From: CAVSRC01 sp963730325
GTDB lineage: Bacteria > Pseudomonadota > Alphaproteobacteria > Rhizobiales > Kaistiaceae
DNA: 64,000 nt
Assembly (NCBI GenBank): GCA_963730325.1
Contig: CAVSRC010000007.1
Span: 310,001 to 374,000 of the forward strand
Reading direction: 5' to 3'
Every line of letters starts with the position of its first letter. The stretch's first letter is position 1. Positions 8,319 to 20,094 of the stretch are shown here, in pieces. The notes beneath the pieces were generated by a model that had not been told where the DNA came from, searched no databases, and saw only the letters and a list, made by a program, of their open reading frames with translations. Made by a program: the position numbers and the translations under genes.

Positions 8319-10586
8319 ATGCGGGCCACTTCCCCTGCCGGGCCGCGCGTGCTTCTCCGTCGTCTCCGCGAAATCATGGCGGAGCCGATCAGCGCGCAAG
8401 CCCGGCTCGACAAGATCGTTTCGCAGATCGCGGCCAACATGGTGGCCGAGGTGTGCTCGGTCTATGTCCTGCACGCCGACCGCGTTCTTGAGCTTTACGC
8501 CACCGAGGGTCTGAAGGCCGAGGCCGTCCACCACGCCTCACTGCATGTCGGCCAGGGCCTGGTCGGCACCATCGCCGACGAAGCCCGTCCCCTCAACCTG
8601 CCCGACGCCCAGAGCCACCCGGCCTTCCGCTACATCCCGGAGACCGGCGAAGAGATCTACCACTCCTTCCTCGGCGTGCCGGTGCTCAGGGCCGGACGCA
8701 CGCTCGGCGTGCTCGTCGTCCAGAACAAGGCGTACCGCACCTATCACGAGGAAGAGGTCGAGGCGCTGCAGACCACGGCGATGGTGCTCGCCGAGATGAT
8801 CATGGTGGGCGAGCTGTCCGGCCTCGGACGGCCGGGCTCCTCGCTCGAACTCAAGCGCCCGATCGCGATCAGCGGGCTGCCGCTGTGCGAAGGTGTCGGT
8901 CTCGGTCAGGCCGTGCTGCACGAGCCGCGCGTGGTGGTCACGGCGCTGGTCGGCGAGGACGCCGCCGAGGAGTCGCGGCGGCTCGACGAGGCGATCGCCG
9001 GCCTGCGCCTGTTCGTCGACGACATGCTGTCGCGCGACGACATCGCCACGGCCGGCGAGCACCGCGACGTTCTCGAAGCCTACCGCATGTTCGCCAACGA
9101 CCGCGGCTGGGTCAGGCGCATGCACGAGGCGATCCGCAACGGCCTGTCGGCTGAAGGCGCGGTGGAGAAGGTGCAGAGCGACATGCGGGCGCGCATGCTG
9201 CGCCAGACGGCGCCGTTCCTGCGTGAGCGCCTGCACGATTTCGACGACCTGACCAACCGGCTGCTGCGCGTGCTGATGAACAAGCCGCACGGCCCCGGCG
9301 GCGAGGAACTGCCCAAGGATGCGATTATCGTGGCGCGCAACATGGGCGCCGCCGAGCTGCTCGATTACGACCGCGAGCATATCCGCGGGCTGGTGCTGGA
9401 AGAGGGCGGACCGACCAGCCACGTCACCGTCGTGGCCCGCGCGCTCGGCATTGCCGTGGTCGGCCGCGCCGCCAATGCCGTGGCGCTGGTCGATAACGGC
9501 GATGCGGTGATCGTCGACGGCATCGCCGGCGAGGTCCATCTCAGACCCAATGCCGACGTCGAAGCCGCCTATATGGAGAAGGTGCGCTTCCGCGCCAGGC
9601 GGCAGGAGCAATTTCAGCTTCTGCGCGGCCGGCCGGCGGTGACCACCGACGGGCAGCCGGTGAAGCTGCTGATGAATGCCGGCCTGCTGGTCGACCTGCC
9701 GCATCTGGCCGAATCGGGCGCCGAGGGCATCGGCCTGTTCCGCACCGAATTGCAGTTCATGGTCGCCGAGACCATGCCGCGGATGGAGGAGCAGAAGACG
9801 CTCTACGGCGAGGTGCTGAGCGTGGCGGGCGATCAGCCGGTGACCTTCCGCACGCTCGACATCGGCGCCGACAAGGTGCTGCCCTATATGACGGCGAACA
9901 ACGAGGAGAACCCGGCGATGGGCTGGCGGGCGATCCGCATCGGCCTCGACCGGCCGGGCCTGTTGCGCACGCAGCTGCGCGCGCTGCTGCGCGCCGCGGG
10001 CGGGCGAGAGCTGCGCATCTTGCTGCCCATGGTGACCGATCTCGACGAGGTGAAGAAGGCCCGGGCGATGATCGACCGCGAGGTCGCCCAGATGCGCCGC
10101 CACGGCCATGTCGAGCCGACGCGGCTGATGCTCGGCGCCATGATCGAGGTGCCCTCGCTGCTCTTCCAGCTCGACGCGCTGGTCAGCGCCGTCGATTTCG
10201 TCTCGGTCGGCTCCAACGACTTGCTGCAGTTCATGATGGCGTCCGACCGCAGCAATACGCGCCTGGCCGGACGCTTCGATGCGCTGTCGCGCCCGTTCTT
10301 GAGGGCCCTGCGCCAGATTGCGCGCACCGCCGAAGGCAAGGTTCCGGTGACGCTGTGCGGCGAGCTTGCCGGCGACCCGCTGGGCGCCATGGCGCTGATC
10401 GGCCTCGGCTACCGGTCGCTGTCCATGTCGCCGGCCTCGATCGGCCCGGTCAAGGCCATGATGCTGGCACTCGACGCCGGCAAGGTCGCGGCCAAGCTCG
10501 ATACGCTGCTGGCCAACGACTTCGGCGAACATGGGGTGCGCGGCGAGCTTGCCGCCTTTGCCGAGGCCGAAGGCATTCCCTATTAG
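8319..10586 (+). CDS. ptsP: Phosphoenolpyruvate-protein phosphotransferase, nitrogen PTS EI(Ntr)
   Basis: First enzyme of the nitrogen PTS: it takes phosphate from PEP and passes it to NPr, linking carbon and nitrogen status to regulation. A GAF domain at about residues 15-160 marks it as EI(Ntr) rather than sugar EI; this domain senses glutamine/2-oxoglutarate in relatives. The phosphorylated histidine is His368 in GGPTSHVTVVARA. The C-terminal PEP-binding barrel shows GLFRTELQFM, SVGSNDLLQF and the catalytic cysteine in TLCGELAG. I chose the ATG at 8319, which has AAGGA in front, over an upstream in-frame start. It lies between lysC and prfA as in other Rhizobiales. Confidence 0.95.
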   Translation: MRATSPAGPRVLLRRLREIMAEPISAQARLDKIVSQIAANMVAEVCSVYVLHADRVLELYATEGLKAEAVHHASLHVGQGLVGTIADEARPLNLPDAQSHPAFRYIPETGEEIYHSFLGVPVLRAGRTLGVLVVQNKAYRTYHEEEVEALQTTAMVLAEMIMVGELSGLGRPGSSLELKRPIAISGLPLCEGVGLGQAVLHEPRVVVTALVGEDAAEESRRLDEAIAGLRLFVDDMLSRDDIATAGEHRDVLEAYRMFANDRGWVRRMHEAIRNGLSAEGAVEKVQSDMRARMLRQTAPFLRERLHDFDDLTNRLLRVLMNKPHGPGGEELPKDAIIVARNMGAAELLDYDREHIRGLVLEEGGPTSHVTVVARALGIAVVGRAANAVALVDNGDAVIVDGIAGEVHLRPNADVEAAYMEKVRFRARRQEQFQLLRGRPAVTTDGQPVKLLMNAGLLVDLPHLAESGAEGIGLFRTELQFMVAETMPRMEEQKTLYGEVLSVAGDQPVTFRTLDIGADKVLPYMTANNEENPAMGWRAIRIGLDRPGLLRTQLRALLRAAGGRELRILLPMVTDLDEVKKARAMIDREVAQMRRHGHVEPTRLMLGAMIEVPSLLFQLDALVSAVDFVSVGSNDLLQFMMASDRSNTRLAGRFDALSRPFLRALRQIARTAEGKVPVTLCGELAGDPLGAMALIGLGYRSLSMSPASIGPVKAMMLALDAGKVAAKLDTLLANDFGEHGVRGELAAFAEAEGIPY

Positions 10587-10650
10587 CGGATTTCCGGAAT
10601 GGCGCCGGCGCGGCTGCGGCCGAGCGCGCGCCCGTGATACGATTTGAGCC

Positions 10651-11727
10651 ATGGCAACCTCGATTTCACTGCCCCGCGAAAAGATCAGCGCTGTCGTCGC
10701 CCGCATGGCGGAAATCGACGACCGCCTGTCGCGGCCGCTCGACCGCGAGGTGCTGGTCAAGCTCTCCCGCGAGCGTGCCGAGCTGGAGCCGGTGCATGCC
10801 GCCGTCGCCGAACTGGAGGCGGCCGAGAAGGAGCGCGCCGAACTGGAACCGCTGCTCGCCGACCCGGAGATGGCGGAAATGGCCGAAGCCGAGAGCGCGG
10901 CGCTCGACGAGCGCATCGCGGCGCTCAGCGAAAAGGTGCGCCTGCTGCTGCTGCCCAAGGACGAGGCCGACGAGAAGAACGCCATCCTCGAAATCCGCGC
11001 CGGCACCGGCGGCGACGAGGCGGCGCTGTTCGCCGGCGACCTGTTCCGCATGTATCAGCGCTACGCCGACCTGCACCGCTGGAAGGTGGCGGTGCTGGAG
11101 GAGAGCCCCGGCGAATATGGCGGCTACAAGGAGATCGTCGCCAGCGTCACCGGCAAGGGCGTGTTCGCCCGGCTGAAGTTCGAATCGGGCGTTCACCGCG
11201 TGCAGCGCGTGCCGGAGACCGAGGCGAGCGGGCGCATCCATACCTCGGCGGCGACGGTGGCGGTGCTGCCGGAGGCCGAGGACGTGGACGTGAAGATCAA
11301 TCCGGACGAGATCCGCGTCGACACCATGCGGGCGTCGAGCGCCGGCGGCCAGCACGCCAACACCACCGATTCGGCGATCCGCATGACCCATGTCCCGACC
11401 GGCATCGTGGTCGTTTCCACCGGCCGCTCGCAGCACCAGAACCGCAGCCAGGCCATGCAGATACTGGCGACGCGGCTCTACGACCTGGAACGGCAGAAGG
11501 CGGACGACGAGCGCTCGGCGGCGCGGCGCGGGCAGGTGGGCAGCGGCGATCGCTCCGAGCGCATCCGCACCTACAACTTCCCGCAGGGGCGGGTGACCGA
11601 CCACCGCATCAACCTGACGCTCTACAAGCTGGAATCGGTGCTCAACGGCGAGGCGCTGGACGAGATCGTCGAGGCGCTGATCACCGAGCACCAGGCGAGC
11701 CTGCTCGCCGCCGAAAACGCGGCGTGA
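10651..11727 (+). CDS. prfA: Peptide chain release factor 1
   Basis: RF1 reads UAA and UAG stop codons and triggers peptide release on the ribosome. The 358-residue protein carries the GGQ motif (SSAGGQHANTTDSA), whose Gln is the target of PrmC methylation, and the P-x-T stop-codon recognition tripeptide as PET in RVQRVPETEASG. EIRAGTGGDEA is another strict signature. The next gene, prmC, starts at a GTG that overlaps this stop by 4 bp, so factor and modifying enzyme are coupled. Confidence 0.97.
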   Translation: MATSISLPREKISAVVARMAEIDDRLSRPLDREVLVKLSRERAELEPVHAAVAELEAAEKERAELEPLLADPEMAEMAEAESAALDERIAALSEKVRLLLLPKDEADEKNAILEIRAGTGGDEAALFAGDLFRMYQRYADLHRWKVAVLEESPGEYGGYKEIVASVTGKGVFARLKFESGVHRVQRVPETEASGRIHTSAATVAVLPEAEDVDVKINPDEIRVDTMRASSAGGQHANTTDSAIRMTHVPTGIVVVSTGRSQHQNRSQAMQILATRLYDLERQKADDERSAARRGQVGSGDRSERIRTYNFPQGRVTDHRINLTLYKLESVLNGEALDEIVEALITEHQASLLAAENAA

Positions 11728-12605
11728 GCCGCGTGGAGTCGGTTGTGACGGCCGAGACCATCGGCATCCTGCGCCGGCGCATTGCGGCGAGGCTCAGCCA
11801 GGCCTTCGCCGCGCGCGGCCATGACGGCACGCCGGCGCTCGATGCGCGCCTGCTGGTGGCGCACGCGACCGGGATCGAAGCGCGAGACGTGCCGCTCAAC
11901 GACGATGGGCCGGTCGGCGACGAAGCGCGCGACCGTGCGCTGGCCTATGCCGAACGACGCGCGGCCGGCGAGCCGGTGGCGCGCATCGTCGGGCGCAAGG
12001 AATTCCACGGTCTCGATTTCATCCTCTCCGACGATACGCTGGTGCCGCGACCGGAGACCGAGGGTCTGGTCGATGCGGCGCTGGGATGGATAGCGCCGGA
12101 TGCGTCGGCGCGAATCGTCGATGCGGGGACCGGCAGCGGCGCGATCCTGCTGTCGGTGCTGGCCGAACGGCCGGACAGTATCGGCATCGGCGTCGACATT
12201 GCGCCGGGTGCGGTCAAGACCGCGCGGGAGAACGCGATCCGCCTGGGGCTCGCCGCGCGTGCCCTGTTCGTCGTCGGCGACTGGCTGGCGGCGGTGGGCC
12301 GTGCGGATGTAATCCTTGCCAACCCACCCTACATACAGGCGGAGACGATTAGCCGGCTTGATGCCGAGGTCAGCGCCCACGATCCCGTCCGGGCGCTCGA
12401 CGGCGGCGCGGACGGCCTCACGGCCATCCGGGCGATCGTGGCCGCATGCGGCCGGGTTCTCAGCACGGACGGCCTGTTGTTGATGGAGATCGGCGCCGGG
12501 CAGGGGCCCGATGTCGCCGCGATTGCCGCAACGAACGGCATGACGGTCCGCTTCGCGGCCGACCTTGCCGGGATCGACCGGGTGGCAATCCTCGACCGCC
12601 GCTGA
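11724..12605 (+). CDS. prmC: Release factor glutamine methyltransferase PrmC
   Basis: Methylates the GGQ glutamine of RF1 and RF2. The 293-residue protein has an N-terminal helical domain and a C-terminal Rossmann domain with DAGTGSGAILLSVL as SAM motif and the diagnostic NPPY substrate motif (ILANPPYIQ). The frame is open far upstream inside prfA; the GTG at 11724 (GTGA overlap with the prfA stop) is the natural start, and a GTG at 11733 is an alternative. It ends before a 384-bp gap. Confidence 0.93.
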   Translation: MSRVESVVTAETIGILRRRIAARLSQAFAARGHDGTPALDARLLVAHATGIEARDVPLNDDGPVGDEARDRALAYAERRAAGEPVARIVGRKEFHGLDFILSDDTLVPRPETEGLVDAALGWIAPDASARIVDAGTGSGAILLSVLAERPDSIGIGVDIAPGAVKTARENAIRLGLAARALFVVGDWLAAVGRADVILANPPYIQAETISRLDAEVSAHDPVRALDGGADGLTAIRAIVAACGRVLSTDGLLLMEIGAGQGPDVAAIAATNGMTVRFAADLAGIDRVAILDRR

Positions 12606-12989
12606 ACGGGCCGGTGCCGCAGCGAAAAATACGCTTGGAAATCGGCCGCGAACCGGCTAGCTTCCAGGCGCCGTAGACAGGCGGGCGCGTCCACCCGGTT
12701 ATTATCGTGGACGTGGGGTCGCGGCAGCGGAGGCTGGGGAAGTTGCTCCGGACCGCATAAATGCGACCTCGTCACGTCCGGATGTCCGGACCGTGCTTCT
12801 CAGTTCGGACAAGTCGGACTGACGGGAGCTTTCCCGTTGGGGAAACCTTAACCGGGTGAGTCAACGTCGACAGGGGCCATCAGGCGGAGCGGCGCGTTGC
12901 CGGATTCCGTCCCCAACCAGAATGCCTGCGCATCGCGCCAGGCACGCTGGGCTGTATGCGATGATTCCGGTGCATGAAGAGACAAGTCG
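12606..12989. other. Gene-free leader region upstream of DUF4167 gene
   Basis: A 384-bp stretch without a credible gene. It contains a perfect small hairpin, ACGGGA-GCTT-TCCCGT at 12822-12837, not followed by a T run, and several TCCGGA/TCGGAC-type repeats at 12775-12820 that could pair with each other. It could be an untranslated leader or hold a small RNA; no known RNA family was recognised. Confidence 0.4.
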
Positions 12990-13613
12990 ATGAGACCAGG
13001 ACAGCAGAACAAGCGCATGCGTGGTCGTAACCGCAAGGGTCCCAATCCACTGACCCGCTCCTACGAGAGCAACGGCGGCGATGTGAAGATCCGCGGGACG
13101 GCGCTGCACATCGCGGAGAAATACGTTCAGCTCTCCCGCGACGCCACCTCCTCGGGCGATCGCGTGGCGGCGGAGAACTACCTGCAACACGCCGAGCACT
13201 ACTATCGCATTCTCGCCGCCGCGCAGGCACAGATGCCTCAGCCGCAGCCGGTCATGCGCAGCGACGACGACAACGAGGGCGACGAAGAGGGCGACAGCCC
13301 CGAGGCCGGCGACAACGGTTCCGGTCAGCCGCAAGGCCCGGTCCAGTACGGCGGCGATCAGCCCGGGTTCAATCCGGGCGATCCGCAGCCCTATGTCAAC
13401 GGCAACGGTCGGGAACAGCCCTACGAAGGCCAGCCGACGGAGAACCGCGGCGGCGACAATCGCGAACGCAGCGGCTTCCGCGGCGGTCGCCGCCGCCGTC
13501 CGTACCGCGACCGCCAGGGTGGCGAGCGCGATGGCGAGGCAGGCTCCGGCGAAGCGGCGAGCGGCGAGGCGGCGCAGGGCGCGCCTGCCGAAGCAACGGC
13601 GGCCGAGGAGTAG
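12990..13613 (+). CDS. DUF4167 domain protein, predicted nucleic-acid-binding
   Basis: A 207-residue alphaproteobacterial protein. The conserved DUF4167 domain fills about residues 1-80: a basic start (RPGQQNKRMRGRNRKG), then the helical RGTALHIAEKYVQLSRDA and NYLQHAEHYYRIL segments. The rest is low complexity: an acidic stretch (DDDNEGDEEGD), Gly/Pro/Gln-rich spacer, an RGG-like cluster (FRGGRRRRPYRDR) and an Ala/Glu tail. The basic start and RGG part suggest RNA or DNA binding, which is inference. It follows prfA-prmC as in most Rhizobiales. Confidence 0.85.
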   Translation: MRPGQQNKRMRGRNRKGPNPLTRSYESNGGDVKIRGTALHIAEKYVQLSRDATSSGDRVAAENYLQHAEHYYRILAAAQAQMPQPQPVMRSDDDNEGDEEGDSPEAGDNGSGQPQGPVQYGGDQPGFNPGDPQPYVNGNGREQPYEGQPTENRGGDNRERSGFRGGRRRRPYRDRQGGERDGEAGSGEAASGEAAQGAPAEATAAEE

Positions 13614-13643
13614 TCCCTCGGTCGAACAGGCGGGCGTTTCGCT

Positions 13644-14402
13644 CTAGGTCGGCGCGATCGTCGCGCCGGTGGCAAGTTCGCCGCCTTTCACAACACGCAG
13701 ATAGACCCCGCAATCGGGATGGCCGTAGGCCTCCAGCAGGCTTACCGGCAAGGTCAGGTCGCGCTCCGCCGTCTCGGGATTGACGTTGGCGGCGGCGCAG
13801 CGGTCGATGCGGGCATAGGCCTCGAAGGTCACGTCACCGGCCCGGATCGTCTTGCCCAGCCAGTCGTCGAACTCGGCCCAGGCCGGCAGCCCCTCGACAT
13901 AGAGATTGCCGCGGAAACGCATGGGGTGGACGTCCACGCCGAGCGTCCGCTCGATATCGCGCACCGTCGCCAGATTGATCAGCGACAGGCACCTGGTCGC
14001 GGTGTCGGTGAAGGCGTGGCCGGGGGCCGACACGATGCGCGTGGCCCCGCGCAGCTCGTCGGCCTCATAGGCGTCGAAGAACGCCTCCAGTGCGGCGCGC
14101 CCCTCTTCGGTCTCCAGGCACCCTTCCGCCACCACCTTGCCGTCCTTGTGGACGGTGAGCGTGCGCGCCGCTTCGTCGAAGCGGGTGTGCAGGGCCGCCA
14201 GACGTTCGTTGCGCATGAGCATGAGGAAGGCGATCTTGGGCAGGTGCTTCGGCGCCGCGGGATCGAACTTCGACGGCCCGTTCTCGATCGCCCAGGCGCG
14301 GTCGAAGGGGAGCGTTTCGCCGGCCGCGACGCGGACGCTTGCCAGCGGTTCCGGCGAAAGGCCCTTCACCGGATAGCGGTAGATCGAAACAATCTCGGCC
14401 AT
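13644..14402 (-). CDS. MOSC domain-containing protein
   Basis: A 252-residue protein with an N-terminal beta-barrel (IVSIYRYPVKGLSPEPL) and a C-terminal MOSC domain containing the conserved cysteine region DRCAAANVNPETAERD. MOSC proteins relate to molybdenum cofactor sulfurases and to mARC-type reductases; the Cys in RCAAANV is the expected Mo-binding or sulfur-carrying residue. No ferredoxin domain is attached. It ends 28 bp from the convergent DUF4167 gene. The exact reaction is unknown. Confidence 0.85.
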   Translation of the reverse strand: MAEIVSIYRYPVKGLSPEPLASVRVAAGETLPFDRAWAIENGPSKFDPAAPKHLPKIAFLMLMRNERLAALHTRFDEAARTLTVHKDGKVVAEGCLETEEGRAALEAFFDAYEADELRGATRIVSAPGHAFTDTATRCLSLINLATVRDIERTLGVDVHPMRFRGNLYVEGLPAWAEFDDWLGKTIRAGDVTFEAYARIDRCAAANVNPETAERDLTLPVSLLEAYGHPDCGVYLRVVKGGELATGATIAPT

Positions 14403-14442
14403 GGCGACATGAGATGCCGGGCGCGGCTCCGCGCGTCAATGC

Positions 14443-15816
14443 CTAATCGCGGACGTGGACCACGGCAATATCGTCGGCGTAGAGCCGGCGCCAGCCGGGC
14501 TCTTGGTCAAGCCAGGCGTTGGCCGGGGTGCCGGGGGCAAGCAGCGTCGCCTTGATCCCGTACGCATCGAGCAGGCGCTCGAGACCGGGCAGGTCTTCGA
14601 GGGTGACGGCCTTGTAGTAGCGGTCGAAGAAGGCGCCGCCATAAAGCTCGGTGCGGCCGTCGATGAAGGTCGGGACACCCTCGTAAACCAGATAGCCGCC
14701 GAAATCGTACTGGTTGAGCACAGGTCCGGGCGCCGCCTTCTTGAGCGCGGCGACCGCGGCGGCCGGCGTGATGCGCGGGTTCGGTGCAAATTGAAACGCG
14801 GCCGAAAGGGCGAAGCTCGCCGGCACCAGGACGACAAGAAGGGCCGCCACCGCTCCGGCCAGGAGGCGCGGTGCGCCGGCCCCGCGCGGCTCGGCGCGCA
14901 TGGTGGCGATCTGGCTTGCCAGCGGACGGGCGAGGACGAGCGGCGCAATGAGGCCGAAGACTTCCGCATTGCGCTCCGCCGAGAGCGCCATGTGGACGAG
15001 GCCGAGGAGGATGACGATGCGCACCGGCGGCAGCGTCACCCCGCGCCACAGGACGAAGCCGAGGCCGAGCAGGAGCACCGCTTCGAGGCCGCCGAAATGC
15101 GAGAAGTCGGCCGGGCGCCATTCGCCGATGATGGAGAGCGCCGGACCCAGTCCGAGGATGCGCACGGTCATCAGCATCGACTGCCAGCCATAGGGCGTCA
15201 GGCAGCCGGCAACCAATGCGGCGAGGCCGAAACCGACCCATTGCGCGGCTGTGCGCAGGCGGGTTTCCGGTGGCGCCGAGACGATGGCGTCGAGGCCCAG
15301 TGCGCCGACCATCATGATGCCGAAGGTGAAGCCGCCGTGGAGGTTGGCCCACAGGACCATCAGCGGCAGCAGCCACAGCGATGGTCGGCGCTTGTCGTCG
15401 GCGGCGCGCACGAGCCCGGCGACAAAGGCGACCATCACCGGGAAGGCGAGTGCATGCGGCCGCGCGGTGACATGGGGCGCGGCGAGCAGGAAGGCGATCG
15501 CCGCGAACAGGATCGCGTAAAGCGGCCTGAGGTCGTGCTCGAGAAAGCGGGTCAGAAGCGCGAAGGCAAGCGCCACGGAAGCGGCGGCGAGTACCACCAT
15601 GCCCGGCCAGCCGGCGAGGGCGTCCGCGCCCGCATAGAGGACCTGCGACAGCCACTCCTTGGCGATCCAAGGGGCGCCGGCAAAGGTGAAGGAGAAGGTG
15701 TCGCTGGTGGGGAAGGCGCCGTGATCGACCATCCAGCGCCCGACGACGATGTGCCAGTAGCTGTCGGCGTCGTTGAGGAGCTTGTCGCCGGAGAGCAGCA
15801 TGACCAGGTAGAGCAC
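14443..15816 (-). CDS. Polytopic inner-membrane protein, possibly a glycosyltransferase-like protein
   Basis: A 457-residue membrane protein with about ten hydrophobic segments and a soluble C-terminal tail. The N-terminal pattern DADSYWHIVVGRWMVDHGAF, then a DTFSFTF and a WIAKEWLSQ segment, recurs in large hypothetical membrane proteins related to GT-C transferases. The only start in this frame is a GTG at 15816. The upstream PAP2 gene ends in ATGGTGA at 15910-15916, and an ATG there opens a different frame for about 12 codons before sequence resembling an N-terminus continues in this one. The true start may be 15916 with a one-base frameshift near 15875. Confidence 0.7.
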   Translation of the reverse strand: MLYLVMLLSGDKLLNDADSYWHIVVGRWMVDHGAFPTSDTFSFTFAGAPWIAKEWLSQVLYAGADALAGWPGMVVLAAASVALAFALLTRFLEHDLRPLYAILFAAIAFLLAAPHVTARPHALAFPVMVAFVAGLVRAADDKRRPSLWLLPLMVLWANLHGGFTFGIMMVGALGLDAIVSAPPETRLRTAAQWVGFGLAALVAGCLTPYGWQSMLMTVRILGLGPALSIIGEWRPADFSHFGGLEAVLLLGLGFVLWRGVTLPPVRIVILLGLVHMALSAERNAEVFGLIAPLVLARPLASQIATMRAEPRGAGAPRLLAGAVAALLVVLVPASFALSAAFQFAPNPRITPAAAVAALKKAAPGPVLNQYDFGGYLVYEGVPTFIDGRTELYGGAFFDRYYKAVTLEDLPGLERLLDAYGIKATLLAPGTPANAWLDQEPGWRRLYADDIAVVHVRD

Positions 15817-15909
15817 GCCACCGACGGCAAGCGGCGTGAGCGCGCGGCCGAGCGCGGCGGGCCCCGCGGCCTCGCCGGCGCGTCCAAGCCGGCAGGGAAT
15901 GGTCGCGGC

Positions 15910-17033
15910 TCACCATGCCGGGGCGGCCTCCGTGTCATGGCGCGCCAAGCGGCGGAGCGCCCAACCGACCGAAGCCCAGATGATCACCACCAGCACGATC
16001 GCGACGAGTCCATCGACCGCGTAGTGCCAGCCGAGCACCACCGAGCCGATCTCGACGAAGGCCAGGAAGACGAGGCCGGCAATGCCGAACCAGCGGTTCT
16101 TCTGAAAGCCGGTGATGGCCCACAGCGTCGCCATGGCGACGTGTTCGCTGGGGAAGGCGGAGATGCCGGTGCCGAAGGAGACCATGCCGTGCTCATAGAC
16201 GTACCAGAGCACGCGCTGGATATCGTAGGCCGACCAGGTGCTGCCGCTGTTGGCCGCCAGGATGTCGATGAGCGGCTGGAAGCGGGCGATGTCGCCGGTG
16301 ACGTGGCCGAAATAGACCGGCCCGGCCGACAGGAAGGTGCTCGCCAGAAGATTGCCGATGAGTGCCCACGACAGGATGTAGGTGATGAAGAAGCGGACGC
16401 GGATGGGTTTGAGCGATGGCGTCAGCGCGACGATCGCCGGCACCAGGGCAAGCGCCAGCATCCAGCCGGTGACGTAGAGGAACTCGACCGCGCCCAGCAT
16501 GTGAAGACGGGCAATGAGCGGCGTCACCAGGGTCCAGGGATCGTGACTGCCGAAGAGCGCCGCATCGAGATCGGCGAGGCGCGCATCCCAGGCATAGGCG
16601 GAGAGCGACGGCAGCATGTTCTTCACCGAGGTGAAGGCGCCCATCAGCGCGACCTGGAGGCCGATCAGCAGGAGGCCGGCAAGCGCGCGCGGCGTGACGT
16701 AGGCGGCGGCCCTGGCGATGAGCCGCCCGAGCGGGTGCTCGGGGCGCTCGCTGAGGACCGCGGGAGCGTGCGGGCGAGCAGGTAGATGAGGAGGGCGGCG
16801 GTGCCGACGCGCAGCCAGATCGGCGCGTAGAGGAGATAATCGATCGATGGACGGGCGGGCAGGAGCGCGGCGAGGATGCTGGCGACGACGACATAGATCG
16901 CGGCCAGCAGGTAGATCGGCCGGTCGGCGGCAAGCTCGGCCGTGAAGGCCGGCCAGGCAACGCGCACAGCCGCCAGTCGCGCAGCGACCGGCCGGCGCGC
17001 GGCCAGCCGGGTTTCCTCGGAAATATCGGTCAT
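15910..17033 (-). pseudogene. PAP2 superfamily phosphatase, frameshifted as sequenced
   Basis: A membrane phosphatase of the PAP2/inositolphosphotransferase type, split in two frames. Residues from the ATG at 17033 give a basic start, two membrane helices and IYLLARTLPRS; the match then continues in another frame as LSERPEHPLGRLIARAA and on through the helices to the C-terminus. The phosphatase signature is present downstream: SAFPSEHVAMA (second motif) and GWHYAVDGLVA (third motif with the nucleophile His). One missing base near 16755-16765 explains the break. Likely substrates are phosphatidic acid, undecaprenyl-PP or inositol lipids. Its stop overlaps an ATG for the next gene. Whether the gene is dead or the sequence wrong is open. 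Confidence 0.75.
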
Positions 17034-17102
17034 CGGCCGCTCCGCGGGTACACGTGAGGACTCTGCCGGCTCAGGGATAAGGAAGGGTTAGCGACTGTGA
17101 AG

Positions 17103-17189
17103 TCCTCATGGTGAGGTGCGAGCGCAGCGAGCCTCGAACCACGAGGCCATCCTTCGAGGGCCGCCTGCGGCGGCCACCTCAGGATGAGG
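17103..17189. repeat. Dispersed palindromic repeat, copy 2
   Basis: A composite of two blocks. The left half holds CTCATGGTGAGG with GCGAGCGCAGCGAGCCTCG; the right half, from 17150, holds TCCTTCGAGG, a CCGCCTGCGGCGG hairpin and CTCAGGATGAGG, matching the copies at 4868 and 20017. It lies in the 314-bp gap in front of clpB, ahead of its promoter. Confidence 0.75.
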
Positions 17190-17211
17190 CTGGTGCTATT
17201 GCGGCTCTCGC

Positions 17212-17240
17212 CTTGCACCGGAATTGGCCCATGCCCATAT
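17212..17240 (+). promoter_or_regulatory. Putative RpoH (heat-shock sigma) promoter of clpB
   Basis: CTTGCA at 17212-17217 and CCCATAT at 17234-17240, separated by 16 bp, match the sigma-32-type consensus (CTTGAA, CCCATNT). Transcription would start near 17247, about 100 nt before the clpB ATG. A GC-rich hairpin around 17245-17270 lies in the leader. Confidence 0.65.
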
Positions 17241-17347
17241 CCTGTGCAGCCGCGCCTTCGGGGCGGCTGCCGCCGGTTTTCGGCGGAAATCCCATATGAA
17301 CGGGCCGGCGGGCCAGATGGGCGCCGGGGCCGGGTCAGGAGAACGAC

Positions 17348-19948
<2,601 letters not shown>

Positions 19949-19976
19949 GCTCGCGGGTACGCAGGCCGAAATGAAG

Positions 19977-20006
19977 AAGGCCCGGCAGCGATGCCGGGCC
20001 TTTTCC
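19977..20006 (+). terminator. Rho-independent terminator of clpB
   Basis: A perfect 11-bp stem, AAGGCCCGGCA/TGCCGGGCCTT, with a GCGA loop, followed by TTCC. It lies 28 bp after the clpB stop. Confidence 0.9.
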
Positions 20007-20016
20007 TATCCCGGAA

Positions 20017-20060
20017 CCTCATCCTGAGGCGGCTGCCGAAGGCAGCCCTCGAAGGATGGG
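20017..20060. repeat. Dispersed palindromic repeat, copy 3 (inverted)
   Basis: CCTCATCCTGAGG, then a GGCTGCCGAAGGCAGCC hairpin and CTCGAAGGATGG: the reverse-complement arrangement of the copies at 4868 and 17150. It sits between the clpB terminator and the convergent M23 peptidase gene, with a further related block (CTTCGCGGCTCGCTGCGC) just beyond. Confidence 0.7.
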
Positions 20061-20094
20061 CGGGGCCGCCTTCGACCCTTCGCGGCTCGCTGCG

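Noticed and set aside
8538..11051. A long minus-strand open frame across ptsP and prfA
   Set aside because: Antisense to two clearly conserved genes; composition is that of a high-GC shadow frame.
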